Position numbers and translations under genes: made by a program. 64,000 nt of DNA from Raoultibacter phocaeensis (lineage in GTDB: Bacteria > Actinomycetota > Coriobacteriia > Coriobacteriales > Eggerthellaceae): NCBI RefSeq assembly GCF_901411515.1, contig NZ_CABDUX010000002.1:124001-188000 (forward strand), given 5' to 3'. Below the pieces are notes generated by a model. It saw nothing but the letters and a program-made list of their open reading frames with translations. It was not told the DNA's origin and searched no databases. Each line of letters begins with the position of its first letter. Within the stretch, counting starts at the first letter, position 1. Below, piece after piece: positions 45,696 to 55,073 of the stretch.

Positions 45696-46481
45696 GTGCA
45701 AGAGACCAACGGGACCGGGGCGGGCCCTCAGAGAAACGTGATCGACGACGAGCAGCTGAAAAAGCTGCTTTCCTCGAACAAGCCGAGCTTCCTGCAGCAG
45801 AACAAGTACCGTATCGTCACGCTTGCGCTCATCGCGATCAACGTGGTCGTGTTCGCCATCGAAGCGATTCTCGCCGGGTTCAGGGTGAACATCCCCACCA
45901 TGGTGCTCGTCGACATGGGTGCTATGTACGCGCCTCTGATCCAATCGCCGCTCGACCTGTACCGCTTCGCGACGCCGATGTTTTTGCACGTCGACCTCAT
46001 GCACCTGGCATTCAACATGGTTGCGCTCTACAGCGTCGGAGAGGTGCTCGAACGGGTGCTCGGCCGCGGCAACTTTCTGCTTCTGTACTTCGTCGGCGGC
46101 ATTACGGGCAACGCGATATCGTACGCGTCCGACGTGTTCTCGGCAGGAGCCCCCGTGGTGAGCGCCGGCGCTTCGACGAGCGTGTTCGCGCTGTTCGTAG
46201 CCGTTGCGCTGCTGGGCCTACTGCACAAGGGCAACCGCCGCTACTTCTCGCAGTACAGCAAAAGCATGCTCAGCATCATCGCCGTCAACGTGGTGTACAC
46301 GTTCTTGGTCCCGAGCATCTCGATCAGCGGGCACTTGGGCGGCGCGCTCGGCGGCCTCATCGCCATGTTCATGATTCCGAGTAAGAACCTGCGGGTGAAC
46401 ACGGTTGTGCGGGTTGTCGTGGCCGTCGTGTGGGCGGGGGCGTTAGTCTGGCTGCTCGTGAGCCGGGGGTTGTTCGCGTAG
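45696..46481 (+). CDS. Rhomboid-family intramembrane serine protease
   Basis: 261 residues from the GTG at 45696 (GAGGAG five bases before). Six membrane helices after a soluble N-terminal 40 residues. Conserved elements: HVDLMHLAFNMVALY in helix 2, the catalytic serine Ser160 in SAGASTSVFALF (GASX), and catalytic His213 in SISGHLGGALGG. It cleaves membrane proteins within the bilayer. Target unknown. Confidence 0.92.
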   Translation: MQETNGTGAGPQRNVIDDEQLKKLLSSNKPSFLQQNKYRIVTLALIAINVVVFAIEAILAGFRVNIPTMVLVDMGAMYAPLIQSPLDLYRFATPMFLHVDLMHLAFNMVALYSVGEVLERVLGRGNFLLLYFVGGITGNAISYASDVFSAGAPVVSAGASTSVFALFVAVALLGLLHKGNRRYFSQYSKSMLSIIAVNVVYTFLVPSISISGHLGGALGGLIAMFMIPSKNLRVNTVVRVVVAVVWAGALVWLLVSRGLFA

Positions 46482-46564
46482 AAAGCTCAGCGATGCGGTT
46501 TGGTGCTTGTCGCTGCGTGGGAATCGCATGTGATGGGAGGCGCAGCTGCAGGCTATCGTGCAGG

Positions 46565-46972
46565 CTATCGCAGGACCTTCCTTGTCAACGCGTCGATCTT
46601 CTGCATGACCGGGTAGGCGACTACGGCTCCGACGATCGCGCCGATCGCGTTGGTGAGCCACAGGGAAACCTCGGCTTCCTGGCCGGTGACGATGAAAACG
46701 ACCGCCTCCCAGGGGACGCCGATGATCCCGGCGAGCACTGCCGCCGTGATGCAGGACGATTTGAGCGGCATATGCTGCCAAAGGGCGTTCACGAGGATGA
46801 AGCTCAGGCCCGCGAAACCGACCACGCTTACGATCGGTGCGGGGACGGACAGGTTCGGCGCGAGGAAAAACAGCGCAGGCACCCATGCGACAACGAGCAG
46901 CCAGCGCAGCATCGTAAGCGACGCGGGTCTCGCGTTTTTGTTCCCAGCGGTATCGTTCGGTGCGTTCTTCAT
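46565..46972 (-). CDS. Small polytopic membrane protein, unknown function
   Basis: 135 residues, four hydrophobic helices, with the start LTMLRWLLVVAWVPALFF. No signal peptide or catalytic motif. I do not recognise a family. The ATG at 46972 has only a weak AGGG. It is convergent with the rhomboid gene. Confidence 0.6.
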   Translation of the reverse strand: MKNAPNDTAGNKNARPASLTMLRWLLVVAWVPALFFLAPNLSVPAPIVSVVGFAGLSFILVNALWQHMPLKSSCITAAVLAGIIGVPWEAVVFIVTGQEAEVSLWLTNAIGAIVGAVVAYPVMQKIDALTRKVLR

Positions 46973-47171
46973 AGTGCACACCCTACCACTGCCGCCGCGC
47001 GTTCGGGCGCGGCTTTGCAACCTGTGCTCGTTTCGTAAGGTATTCTGAACGCTTACGTTTCGGCAGCGATGCCCGAACAACCGTTGTATTCGCTTTCCCG
47101 TTGCCGCACCCTTGTACGGCAAGCGGCATCGTCTGATGCCGAAACCCAGGTGCAACCGACGGAGGTTCGTT

Positions 47172-48497
47172 ATGAAGCACTACGACGTTGTGGTAATCGG
47201 ATCGGGCCCCGGCGGTTCGGCTGCGGCCTACGCGCTGAAAGACGGCGGCAAGAGCGTCGCCCTCGTTGAGGAGGACCTGTGGGGAGGCACCTGTCCCAAC
47301 AGGGGGTGCGATCCCAAGAAGATGCTCGTCAGCGGGTTGGAGGCGGTCGAGCGCACCAACCAGCTGGCAGGCAAGGGGTTCGATCCCATCGAGTCTATCG
47401 CATGGCCCGACCTCATGGCGTTCAAGCGCACGTTCACCGAACCGTTCCCGCGCTCGTTCAAGGAAGGCGCCGAAGAAGCGGGCATCGATGCGCTCGAGGG
47501 CTCGGCCCGCTTCGTCGACGAGGGACGGATCGAGGTTGCGGGGGAAACCATCGAAGCTGACGCGTTCGTCATCGCGACGGGGCAGCGACCGAGCATCCTC
47601 GACATCGAAGGCAAGGAGTACCTCGCTACGAGCACGGACTTCCTCGACATGGATACGCTGCCGGAGACGATGACCTTTCTCGGAGGCGGATACGTTTCGT
47701 TCGAGCTCGCTTCCATCGCGAACGCCGCAGGCAGCAAGGTGACGATCGTCCATCACAACGATCGGCCCCTCAAGGGCTTCGACGCCGATCTTGTGTCGGA
47801 TTTGGTGAAGGCGCTTGAGGATCGGGGAGTCGAGTTCGCGTTCGATGTCGACGTTAAGCGCATCGCGAAGACCGAAAACGGATTCGCGCTCGAAGCTGAC
47901 GGCTATTCTGCTCAAAGCGCGTGCGTTGTCGGTGCTACGGGAAGAATCCCCAACGTGGAGCACCTCGGCTTGGAAAACGCTCATATCGACTACGACAAGC
48001 ACGGTATCGTGGTCGACGACCATCTTCGAACGGCGAACGAGCGCGTGTTCGCGTGCGGCGACGTACTCTCGAAGCGCGAGCCGAAGCTTACGCCGGTGGC
48101 GTCGTTCGAGGGCCGCTACGTTGCGCAGCAGATCCTCGGAAATTCGACCGACTCTCTCTCGTATCCCCCCATGGTTTCGGTGGTGTATGCGAGCCCCAAG
48201 GTGGCGCAAGCGGGGGTGAGCACGAAAGAGGCTGAACAGAATCCCGATCGGTACAAGGTCAAATCCGTAGACGTTACCGGCTGGTTCACGTACCGCAGGC
48301 TCAATGATCCGGTTGCATACGTGAAGCTCGTGTTCGAAGGCGATCGTCTCGTCGGGGCTGCCGCGCTGAATTCCCAGGCCGACGAGTTGATCAACCTGTT
48401 TGCGCTTTTGATCGACAGGGGTATCGGCCACGACGATCTCGACCGCATGATATTCGGCTACCCCACCATTGCAAGCGATTTATCCTCGTTTGTCTAA
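47172..48497 (+). CDS. Pyridine nucleotide-disulphide oxidoreductase
   Basis: 441 residues. FAD site VVVIGSGPGGSAAAYAL, redox-active disulphide in GGTCPNRGCDPKKM (CX4C, normal spacing for this family), second nucleotide-binding site FLGGGYVSFELASIANAAG, and VFACGDVLS for the second FAD contact. The C-terminal dimerisation domain is present but the usual active-site HPT motif of dihydrolipoamide dehydrogenase and glutathione reductase is not clear. It could be a mercuric-, coenzyme A disulphide- or glutathione-type reductase. GGAGG precedes the ATG. The ends of this gene and the next overlap by 4 bases, convergent. Confidence 0.88.
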   Translation: MKHYDVVVIGSGPGGSAAAYALKDGGKSVALVEEDLWGGTCPNRGCDPKKMLVSGLEAVERTNQLAGKGFDPIESIAWPDLMAFKRTFTEPFPRSFKEGAEEAGIDALEGSARFVDEGRIEVAGETIEADAFVIATGQRPSILDIEGKEYLATSTDFLDMDTLPETMTFLGGGYVSFELASIANAAGSKVTIVHHNDRPLKGFDADLVSDLVKALEDRGVEFAFDVDVKRIAKTENGFALEADGYSAQSACVVGATGRIPNVEHLGLENAHIDYDKHGIVVDDHLRTANERVFACGDVLSKREPKLTPVASFEGRYVAQQILGNSTDSLSYPPMVSVVYASPKVAQAGVSTKEAEQNPDRYKVKSVDVTGWFTYRRLNDPVAYVKLVFEGDRLVGAAALNSQADELINLFALLIDRGIGHDDLDRMIFGYPTIASDLSSFV

Positions 48498-49387
48498 ACC
48501 AGAAGCGGCTCGGTGTACCAATCTTTCTGCTCCCAACCGCCTCGCTGGATAAGCGTGTGAAATGCTTCTTCGAAGAAACCGCGCACCTCGGCTTCAGGAT
48601 CATTTCGCTCAAGAGCTTTCTCGAGGGGAAGGAAGTATTCGGCCTTCTCTAGACTGTAGAATCCGGCCGATGATGCGCTGAGCGTTCCCGAAAGGTCTTC
48701 TTCGACGAACGGATAGGGAAGCACGAAGAAGCTCGGGTTGTCCTCGGCGCTGTCACCTGGCCAGAACCCGAACTCGATGAGCTCCTCATCGAACGCAACC
48801 TGTTCGATGATACCGTTTCCAGGATACGGCGCGGGCTTTCCGCTGTACAGCACGCCCGTCACGTCGAACGTGCCCCAGAACAAGCTCGGAAGGGCCGATT
48901 TGCAGCGGTAGCCCGACATGAAACCGAGGATAGCCCGATACGCGAACGCGAACATGTCGAACCCTTCGCGCGCGGCGCGCGCATCGTAGCGGCGCGTTTC
49001 GGTGTTCTCGTCGAAGGGGGTCGTTATATCCATTTCCTGAGGTGCGGGGTTGATGGCCGTATCGATGCCGATCTCGTCGAGCATGCGCTTGAACTCGTCG
49101 TAGTACTGGGCGATCGAGCGCTGGTCGCGAAGCTCAAACGAGCTGTGCGATCCGTCGGTGCTCGTTGCGGTTACGGTCGAGGCGAACAGGTCGATCGATA
49201 TGCTGCACGCGTTTTTCTCGCAGGGGACGAGGCCGGTGGTGAAACCCGTGGCAGTAAGCGGAAGCGTGACCTGCTGCCATTCGGGTTGCGCGGGCATTTT
49301 GTCGAGTTTGAATTTGCCGAGCATCTGAGAGACGAGATGCACGGTTTCCGCAGTGCTGCTCCAGGAAGAATACGGGAGGGCTTTCAT
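48494..49387 (-). CDS. DUF5996 family protein
   Basis: 297 residues, soluble. Contains the DUF5996 pattern: an LPYSSWSSTAETVHLVSQ start, SALPSLFWGTFDVTGVLYSG and a C-terminal FLPLEKAL segment. Function unknown. AAGGAG precedes the ATG. It is convergent with the oxidoreductase gene and upstream of nothing on the same strand except the ABC importer, which precedes it by 10 bases. Confidence 0.8.
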   Translation of the reverse strand: MKALPYSSWSSTAETVHLVSQMLGKFKLDKMPAQPEWQQVTLPLTATGFTTGLVPCEKNACSISIDLFASTVTATSTDGSHSSFELRDQRSIAQYYDEFKRMLDEIGIDTAINPAPQEMDITTPFDENTETRRYDARAAREGFDMFAFAYRAILGFMSGYRCKSALPSLFWGTFDVTGVLYSGKPAPYPGNGIIEQVAFDEELIEFGFWPGDSAEDNPSFFVLPYPFVEEDLSGTLSASSAGFYSLEKAEYFLPLEKALERNDPEAEVRGFFEEAFHTLIQRGGWEQKDWYTEPLLV

Positions 49388-49397
49388 GGCGTTCTCC

Positions 49398-50033
49398 TTA
49401 CGCGTTGTGGTTGTCGATGTGTCGGTTGAGCCGTCGTTCGACGAGCCTCAGCGTCGCATCGGCGATGACGGCGAGGCCTCCGGCAAGGATCGCTCCCCAG
49501 AGGATCTTCACCATGTTCTCGGTGCGGAGGCCGTCGAACAAGAGCGTGCCGATGCCGCCCGCGTTGATGAGTGCGGCGATGGTGATGATGCCGATCGTCG
49601 AAACGGTGGCGAGCCGAATGCCCGTGAAGAGCACGCTTTTCGCAAGCGGGAGGCGTATCTTGACGAGTATCTGAAACGTGCTCATCCCCATGCCCGTAGC
49701 GGCTTCGACGATGGCCGGATCAACGCTTTCGAGTCCGGCGAGGAAGTTTCTCAGCAAGAGGTACTGGTTGTACGTTACGAGCACGATGAGCGCGGTTGTG
49801 GTGCCGAGCCCGGTTAGCGGGATAAGGAGGACGAACAGCGCGATGCTCGGGATCGAGTAGATGACCGAGAAGACGTACGTCAAGCTTCTTGCGAGCGTTT
49901 TCGAATACATGGAAGCGATCGTGAGCAACGCGGCGATCACCAGGGATACGGCAAGCGTGATCACGAGCAGCTCAAGGTGTTGGAGCAGGGGAGTGACGAG
50001 TTTGTCGGGATAGGCGACGAGGTAATCGATCAT
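49398..50033 (-). CDS. Osmoprotectant-type ABC transporter permease
   Basis: 211 residues, five or six membrane helices. BPD_transp_1 pattern with the EAA loop (VDPAIVEAATGMGMSTFQILVKIRLPLAKS). Same family as OpuCB/OpuCD and ProW. It overlaps the ATPase gene by 4 bases. Works with the ATPase (50030) and the fused permease/binding protein (50940). Confidence 0.9.
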   Translation of the reverse strand: MIDYLVAYPDKLVTPLLQHLELLVITLAVSLVIAALLTIASMYSKTLARSLTYVFSVIYSIPSIALFVLLIPLTGLGTTTALIVLVTYNQYLLLRNFLAGLESVDPAIVEAATGMGMSTFQILVKIRLPLAKSVLFTGIRLATVSTIGIITIAALINAGGIGTLLFDGLRTENMVKILWGAILAGGLAVIADATLRLVERRLNRHIDNHNA

Positions 50034-50794
50034 GCAAGCTCCTCCCAGAACCGCTCTTGCTCGCGTGCCGAGGCGATAAGCGAAGCGGTGAACTCGTCGG
50101 CGGGGTGCAGCGCGATGTTTCGGGGGGTGTCGAACTGGCGGAGCGTTCCGTTATCCATGACGATAACGCGATCGCCCAGCTTGAACGCCTCGTTGATATC
50201 GTGCGTGACGAACAGAAACGTTTTGCAGAGAGTGCGATGCAGGCGCAAGAGCTCTTCTTGCAGGTTCGTGCGGGTGATGGCGTCAATGGCGCCGAACGGC
50301 TCGTCGAGCAGCATGATCTTCGGGTCGACGGCGAGCGCCCGTGCAAGGCCGACGCGTTGCTGTTGGCCGCCTGAGAGTTGCGAGGGATAGCGGTTCTTGT
50401 ACTCGCGCGGATTAAGGCCCACAACCTCGAGCAATTCATCCGTGCGCTGCTCGATGGCCGTTTTGTCCCACTTGAGCAGCTTCGGTACCGTTGCGATGTT
50501 ATCGGCGATCGTCATATGGGGGAACAGGCCCACCTGCTGGATCACGTAGCCGATGCGCCTTCTCACGGTTATCTTGTCGATGGTGGAAATATCCTCGCCG
50601 AACAGCGTGATCGTGCCTGATGTCGGCTCGTACAGCCTGTTGACCATCTTGAGAAGCGTCGTTTTGCCGCAGCCCGACGTGCCGAGGATAGTGATGAACT
50701 CGCCCTCTTCGATGCACAGGGAGACCCCGTTCACGGCAGGCATGCTCGCATCGCGGAACTGCTTGGTCACGTCCTTCATCTCGATGGCTTTCAT
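50030..50794 (-). CDS. Osmoprotectant-type ABC transporter ATP-binding protein
   Basis: 254 residues. Walker A GTSGCGKTT, Q-loop YVIQQVGLFPHM, signature LSGGQQQRVGLARAL, Walker B IMLLDEPFGAID, switch His in FVTHDINEA. The short RRIGYVIQQVGLFPHMT stretch is typical of OpuCA/ProV. No CBS domains follow, so osmotic gating by CBS pairs is absent. It lies between the fused gene and the second permease. Confidence 0.92.
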   Translation of the reverse strand: MKAIEMKDVTKQFRDASMPAVNGVSLCIEEGEFITILGTSGCGKTTLLKMVNRLYEPTSGTITLFGEDISTIDKITVRRRIGYVIQQVGLFPHMTIADNIATVPKLLKWDKTAIEQRTDELLEVVGLNPREYKNRYPSQLSGGQQQRVGLARALAVDPKIMLLDEPFGAIDAITRTNLQEELLRLHRTLCKTFLFVTHDINEAFKLGDRVIVMDNGTLRQFDTPRNIALHPADEFTASLIASAREQERFWEELA

Positions 50795-50834
50795 CTCTGT
50801 CCAATCTTATCGTGTGTCTCATGCGGGTTCGATC

Positions 50835-50870
50835 GGTGCGCCGCCTGAATTTCTGAAAAGGCGGCGCACC
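50835..50870 (-). promoter_or_regulatory. Perfect 12-bp intercistronic hairpin
   Basis: GGTGCGCCGCCT at 50835-50846 and its exact complement at 50859-50870 around a 12-base loop. There is no T-run, so it is more likely to stabilise or partly stop the mRNA than to terminate it. It separates the fused permease/binding gene from the ATPase gene of the same operon. Confidence 0.65.
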
Positions 50871-50939
50871 GCTGGCGTTCGTGAGTTGGTCTCCCTGCGT
50901 ACGTGCGCTCGATGCGCAATGGCGGGCGGTACGGTTCGG

Positions 50940-52505
50940 TTACTTGATCGAGTCGTAGTATTCGCGGGCGACTTCGTCGTACTCGCGCTTGTCGACATCG
51001 ACGGCAGCGTTCAGGGCCGTGACGGTTTCGGTGTCGAGCGTTGCGCTCACCTTGTTGAGTATGTCGGCGATGTCGGGGTTCGCGTTCAGCACTTCGTTGC
51101 GGACAATGGGGGCGAGGTTGTAGGGAGGCCATACCTGCTTATCGTCTACCAAGAGCGTGTACTCGTCGGTGTTCGTGAGCTGTCCTTCGGTGGTATAGGC
51201 GGGCGACACGTCGCCTTCGCCGTTCGAGAGCACGCTGTACTTGAGACCGTTGTCGTAGACCTTCGAAGATTTCCAATCGAACGGCCCGTACGTTGCGATG
51301 AGGGCGGGAAGACCGTCTTCGCGCTGGTCGAATTCACCCTGTGAGGCGAAGTTCAAATCGCTCGCGTGCTTTTGCAGATCGGATATGGTTTTGATGCCGT
51401 ACTCGTTGGCGACCGACGTGCGGATGACGAGGCCCTGCCCGTCGTTTGCCTGCGCGTACTCGAGCCAGGTGATATCGAATTGCTTGTCGTATTCGTCCTT
51501 GACGATGCGGTACACCTCGTCGGGATCGGTGACCATATCCATGCCGAGAACCGAAAGCAAGCCGGTTCCCGTGTACTCGGGGTACAGGTCGATTTCGTTG
51601 CTCGTGATGGTGGTGTGGATGACTGAGCTCGCCACGGCGGGCACGCGCTCGACGGTGTAGCCAGCGTCTTCGAGTGCGAGTGCGTACACTTCGCTCACGA
51701 CGATGTTCTCCGTGAAGTCTTTGGAGCCGACGCGGATGGTATCCTTGCCGTTTTCGTTGCTGCCAGCGGTTGCGTTGCCGCAGGCGACCAGCGTGACCGC
51801 CAACCCTACGGCTGCAAGGCAGGCCGCGATCGTTTTTATCGGTTTCATTTTCGTACCTTCTTTCGCTCTGGCATGTCTATGCGCTACGAGCACGTATTCC
51901 AACAAGTCAAAGAGCAGACTGACTGCCAAGGATATGAGGGCGACCGATAAGCCGCCCACGAGGACGAGGCCCATTCTGTTGAGCCCGAGTCCCGTGAAGA
52001 TAAGTTCGCCCAGGCCGCCTGCGCCGATTTTCGCGGCGAGGGTTGCGCTTGCGATGATTTCGATCGCAGCGGTTTTCATGCCTGCGAGGATGAGGGGAAG
52101 TGCTAACGGGAAGCGTACTTTGAAAAGAACTTGCCGGTCGGTCATGCCGAGTCCGTAGCCGGTTTCGACGACGGCTGGATCGACCTCGCCGAGCCCTGCC
52201 GTGGTGTTCATGAGGATGGCGGGTACGGCGAGCAGCACAAGCGCGATCGAGGCGGGAATGACGCCCGTGCCCATGATGGGTATGAACAAAAGCAGGATTG
52301 CGATGCTCGGTATGACGCGCAGAACCTGGAAGAAGGCGAGCAGCGGCTTTCCCGCGGACTTGAACCTCCAGCAAAGATAGCCCGAGGGGACGCCGATGAT
52401 GACGGCGATAAGAAACGCGAGCGCGCTGATTTCTACATGCTGCAGAAAAGCCTGTTGCAGCTCGGCTCCGTTCGTGCTGAGGTATTGTGCTATCTGTTCG
52501 CCCAT
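50940..52505 (-). CDS. Osmoprotectant ABC permease fused to substrate-binding protein
   Basis: 521 residues in two parts. Residues 1-210 are an OpuC-type permease with five helices and an EAA loop (VDPAVVETGYGLGMTDRQVLFKVRFP). Then a short basic link ARAKEGTK, Met and KPIKTIAACLAAVGLAVTLV-A-C: a hydrophobic stretch with a lipobox. The rest is an OpuAC-type binding domain (DTIRVGSKDFTENIVVSEVY, DLYPEYTGTGL). Fusions like this occur in choline/betaine or ergothioneine importers. An in-frame ATG at about 51850 has AAGAAGG seven bases before it, so a separate lipoprotein may also be made. Substrate: glycine betaine, choline, carnitine or a relative. Confidence 0.9.
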   Translation of the reverse strand: MGEQIAQYLSTNGAELQQAFLQHVEISALAFLIAVIIGVPSGYLCWRFKSAGKPLLAFFQVLRVIPSIAILLLFIPIMGTGVIPASIALVLLAVPAILMNTTAGLGEVDPAVVETGYGLGMTDRQVLFKVRFPLALPLILAGMKTAAIEIIASATLAAKIGAGGLGELIFTGLGLNRMGLVLVGGLSVALISLAVSLLFDLLEYVLVAHRHARAKEGTKMKPIKTIAACLAAVGLAVTLVACGNATAGSNENGKDTIRVGSKDFTENIVVSEVYALALEDAGYTVERVPAVASSVIHTTITSNEIDLYPEYTGTGLLSVLGMDMVTDPDEVYRIVKDEYDKQFDITWLEYAQANDGQGLVIRTSVANEYGIKTISDLQKHASDLNFASQGEFDQREDGLPALIATYGPFDWKSSKVYDNGLKYSVLSNGEGDVSPAYTTEGQLTNTDEYTLLVDDKQVWPPYNLAPIVRNEVLNANPDIADILNKVSATLDTETVTALNAAVDVDKREYDEVAREYYDSIK

Positions 52506-52708
52506 GTGCCTTCGTGACGTTCCTTACGCGGGGATGCCAAGGTAAGAGCTTAGTATACTGGTGCCTATAGGCGTGTTGATCTGCACCGTCAGGCTGTTGA
52601 CAAGGTGAAGGGCTTTTGTAATATGGTCTTTTTGTAAGGGATTATCTAATAGGAAATTAGGATGCGGGTTCGCGCCCTGCATTATCCAGGCGATGCTTAG
52701 AGCGCCCT

Positions 52709-52754
52709 GCGTTACTAATGACGATTGACGTTATTAACGTGAGGCGTTATTATT
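52709..52754 (+). promoter_or_regulatory. higBA promoter and repeated operator sites
   Basis: TTGACG at 52725-52730, 17-base spacer, TATTAT at 52748-52753. Three related sites overlap it: GCGTTACTAATGACG (52709-52723), ACGTTATTAACGT (52728-52740, near-perfect palindrome) and GCGTTATTATT (52744-52754). Start would be near 52760, on the higB ATG itself. Confidence 0.6.
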
Positions 52755-52759
52755 CATGC

Positions 52760-53038
52760 ATGATAGTTTCGTACAAAGACGGTGAAACGGAAAAGCTTGC
52801 ACGAGGTGTCCGGGTAAAGAAGTTTGTGCCGTTTGAACGCACGGCTCGTCGAAAGCTGAGGCAGTTGGAAATTGCCAAGGTGCTTGAAGATCTTCGCATA
52901 CCTCCAGGCAACAGACTTGAAGCCCTCAAAGGTGACCGTTGCGGGCAGCATAGCATTCGCATAAGCAACCGGTATCGCGTTTGCTTTCGTTGGACCGATG
53001 CAGGTGCGGAAGATGTCGAAATAGTTGACTACCATTGA
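52760..53038 (+). CDS. higB: HigB-type toxin, RelE superfamily
   Basis: 92 residues from the ATG at 52760. It matches the HigB pattern end to end: VSYKDGETEKLARG, KLRQLEIAKVLEDLRIPPGNRLEALKGD, GQHSIRISNRYRVCFRWTDA and the C-terminal VEIVDYH. HigB cleaves mRNA at the ribosome. Toxin first, antitoxin second is the HigBA order. The antitoxin follows after 14 bases. A predicted promoter puts the transcript start on the ATG, so translation may be leaderless; no ribosome-binding site is present. Confidence 0.93.
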   Translation: MIVSYKDGETEKLARGVRVKKFVPFERTARRKLRQLEIAKVLEDLRIPPGNRLEALKGDRCGQHSIRISNRYRVCFRWTDAGAEDVEIVDYH

Positions 53039-53052
53039 AAGAGGCGATCGAT

Positions 53053-53364
53053 ATGGGCGAGATAGAATATGCAGTTGTTCCCATTACACCGGGGGAGCTT
53101 CTCAGGGAAGAATTTCTTGATCCAATGGGCATTTCCCAGTATCGACTTGCGAAAGAAATCGGTGTACCTGCTGGGCGTATAGGCCAAATCGTTTCAGGAA
53201 AGCGATCGATAACCGCAGATACCGATCTACGGCTGTGCAAGTTCTTCGGGCTGTCGGACGGATACTGGTTACGTGCCCAAGCAGCATACGATACAGAAAT
53301 CGCGTCGCAGAAAATTGCCGACGAGCTTGCTGCCATCAAGCCGTGGAACGGGTCGGCGGCCTAG
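53053..53364 (+). CDS. higA: HigA-type antitoxin, XRE family
   Basis: 103 residues. HTH_3 domain (TPGELLREEFLDPMGISQYR, LAKEIGVPAGRIGQIVSGKR) in the HigA pattern, which binds and blocks HigB and represses the operon at the promoter palindromes. The ATG at 53053 has AAAGAGG upstream. The pair is followed by the convergent DUF2130 gene. Confidence 0.93.
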   Translation: MGEIEYAVVPITPGELLREEFLDPMGISQYRLAKEIGVPAGRIGQIVSGKRSITADTDLRLCKFFGLSDGYWLRAQAAYDTEIASQKIADELAAIKPWNGSAA

Positions 53365-53387
53365 GGCGTCGATGGACAAGGTTCTGA

Positions 53388-54854
53388 TCAGGCTGTATCT
53401 TTGCTTCCCTCGCTCAGGCGTTTTCCTGCATCGAGTTCGTCGAACTTCGCCTTCATGGTGGGGTTGTTGCGCGTGAGCTTCTTGATGGTGAGGCCCTCGG
53501 CCTTGTCGTTTGCGAGCCGGAGGTTCCTATCGGAGGACAGAAGCGCGTCTTTCGTCTTCTGCAGATGGTCGATGGTCTTGTCGATCTCGTCGATCGCAGT
53601 TTGGAACTTGCGGCTCGCGAGGTCGTAGTTGCGCGCGAAGCTCGATTTGAACGTGTTTATCTGTTCTTCGAAGTTCGTGATGTCGATGTTCTGGTTCCTG
53701 AGCGTTTGCAGCTGCGCTTTGTACTCGAGCGAGTTCAAGGCGGCATCGCGCAGAAGCGTGATCATGGGAATGAAGAACTGGGGGCGGATGACGTACATCT
53801 TGGGGTAGCGGTAGCTTACGTCGACGATGCCGGCGTTGTACAGTTCGCTTTCGGGTTCGAGCAGCGAGACCAAGATGGCGTATTCGCAGCCTTTGTCGGT
53901 GCGGTCTTTGTCGAGCTTCTTGAAGAAATCCTCGTTCTTGTGCTTCGTGGCGGTTTGGTCGCACTCGTTTTTCATCTCGAACATGATAGAGACGATCTCG
54001 TTGCCGTGCTCGTCGCACTCGCGGAAGATGTAATCGCCCTTGCTGCCTTGGCTCGCATCGTTGTCTTTATCGAACTGGGCGCTTCGAAACGCCGTTGCGC
54101 GCAGCTTGTTGAATTCGGTCTCGCAATGCTGCTCGAGCGTTTCGCCGACCATCTTGGTCGAAAGCTTCGCCTTCATGTCGCGCAAGCGCTCGATCTCTTG
54201 ATCCTTGTACCGGATGATCTCCTGCTTCGATTGCAGCTCGCTGTGCATCTGCTCTTTGAACGAGGCTTCGAGTTGGGCTTTCTCACTCTCTTTAAGCTTC
54301 ACTTCGTTGGCGAGCCTATCGCGCTCGCGCTCTGCTGCGGTGACGGCTTCCTGCACCGCAAGCTGCTTCTGCGTCTCGAATGCCGCCACCTGCGCCTTCA
54401 GGGCATCGCGTTCCTTTTCGACCGCCGCGAGCGCCTCTTGTACGGCGAGCTGCTTTTGCGTGCCGAACGCGGCTACTTTCGCCTGAAGCTCGTCACGCTC
54501 CTTTTCGAGTTTGGCGGCGACCTCTTGGACGGCGAGCGTCTTTTCGTTGTCGAACGCTTTGAGCTGGGACCTCAGGCTTTCGATTTCCGAATCCTTGGTG
54601 TTGAGGGCCTGTTGCACCTGGGCCTTCAGCTCGGATATCTCGACGTCTTTCTGCCCGAGTTCTTTCTGCTGCTCGGCTGCGAGCGTTTGCCGAGCGAGTT
54701 CGACGGCCTGCTCCCGTTCACGGCGCATCACCTGCTCGCGCTCGCGGATGGCCTCATCGAACTCGTGATTGCGCACCTGCTGCACGATGGCCGCGTAGTC
54801 TGATTCGTCGACGGTGAAAACCTGTCCGCAGCTCGGGCATTTGATTTCGTTCAT
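53388..54854 (-). CDS. DUF2130 protein: zinc ribbon, coiled coil, nuclease-like core
   Basis: 488 residues. An N-terminal zinc-binding pair ([10 protein letters not shown]) leads a charged coiled coil of about 170 residues with internal repeats ([20 protein letters not shown] and [20 protein letters not shown]). The DUF2130 domain follows, with GDYIFRE and MFEMKNE: an acidic residue and an E-X-K resembling the PD-(D/E)XK nuclease core. Members occur singly or beside RmuC-type and defence genes; activity is not established. AAAGAGG precedes the ATG. It lies between HigBA and a small ORF. Confidence 0.85.
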   Translation of the reverse strand: MNEIKCPSCGQVFTVDESDYAAIVQQVRNHEFDEAIREREQVMRREREQAVELARQTLAAEQQKELGQKDVEISELKAQVQQALNTKDSEIESLRSQLKAFDNEKTLAVQEVAAKLEKERDELQAKVAAFGTQKQLAVQEALAAVEKERDALKAQVAAFETQKQLAVQEAVTAAERERDRLANEVKLKESEKAQLEASFKEQMHSELQSKQEIIRYKDQEIERLRDMKAKLSTKMVGETLEQHCETEFNKLRATAFRSAQFDKDNDASQGSKGDYIFRECDEHGNEIVSIMFEMKNECDQTATKHKNEDFFKKLDKDRTDKGCEYAILVSLLEPESELYNAGIVDVSYRYPKMYVIRPQFFIPMITLLRDAALNSLEYKAQLQTLRNQNIDITNFEEQINTFKSSFARNYDLASRKFQTAIDEIDKTIDHLQKTKDALLSSDRNLRLANDKAEGLTIKKLTRNNPTMKAKFDELDAGKRLSEGSKDTA

Positions 54855-55073
54855 GGGAACCTCTTTCGCGGCGTGTATGCAAAAAACGTATTGGTAGGTA
54901 TTGTAGACGATATGCGGAAGGTAGGTGTCCCGAGTGGGGGACGAGTCGGATTCGTTGTTGACTCATGCCGTGCGCGCAAGGCATCGGTTCATTCGTATAG
55001 TGTCCTATTTATGGTACACATATTGCATGGTAGAGCGGTATGGTGATGCCTAACGGTTGATAGGAAGCGAACG

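Noticed and set aside
52756-52758. Earlier ATG as the higB start
   Set aside because: It opens an out-of-frame reading that does not give the HigB sequence; the family start is at 52760.
53565-54803. Long plus-strand frame of 412 residues
   Set aside because: It is antisense to DUF2130; leucine/valine-rich composition follows from the coiled coil on the other strand.
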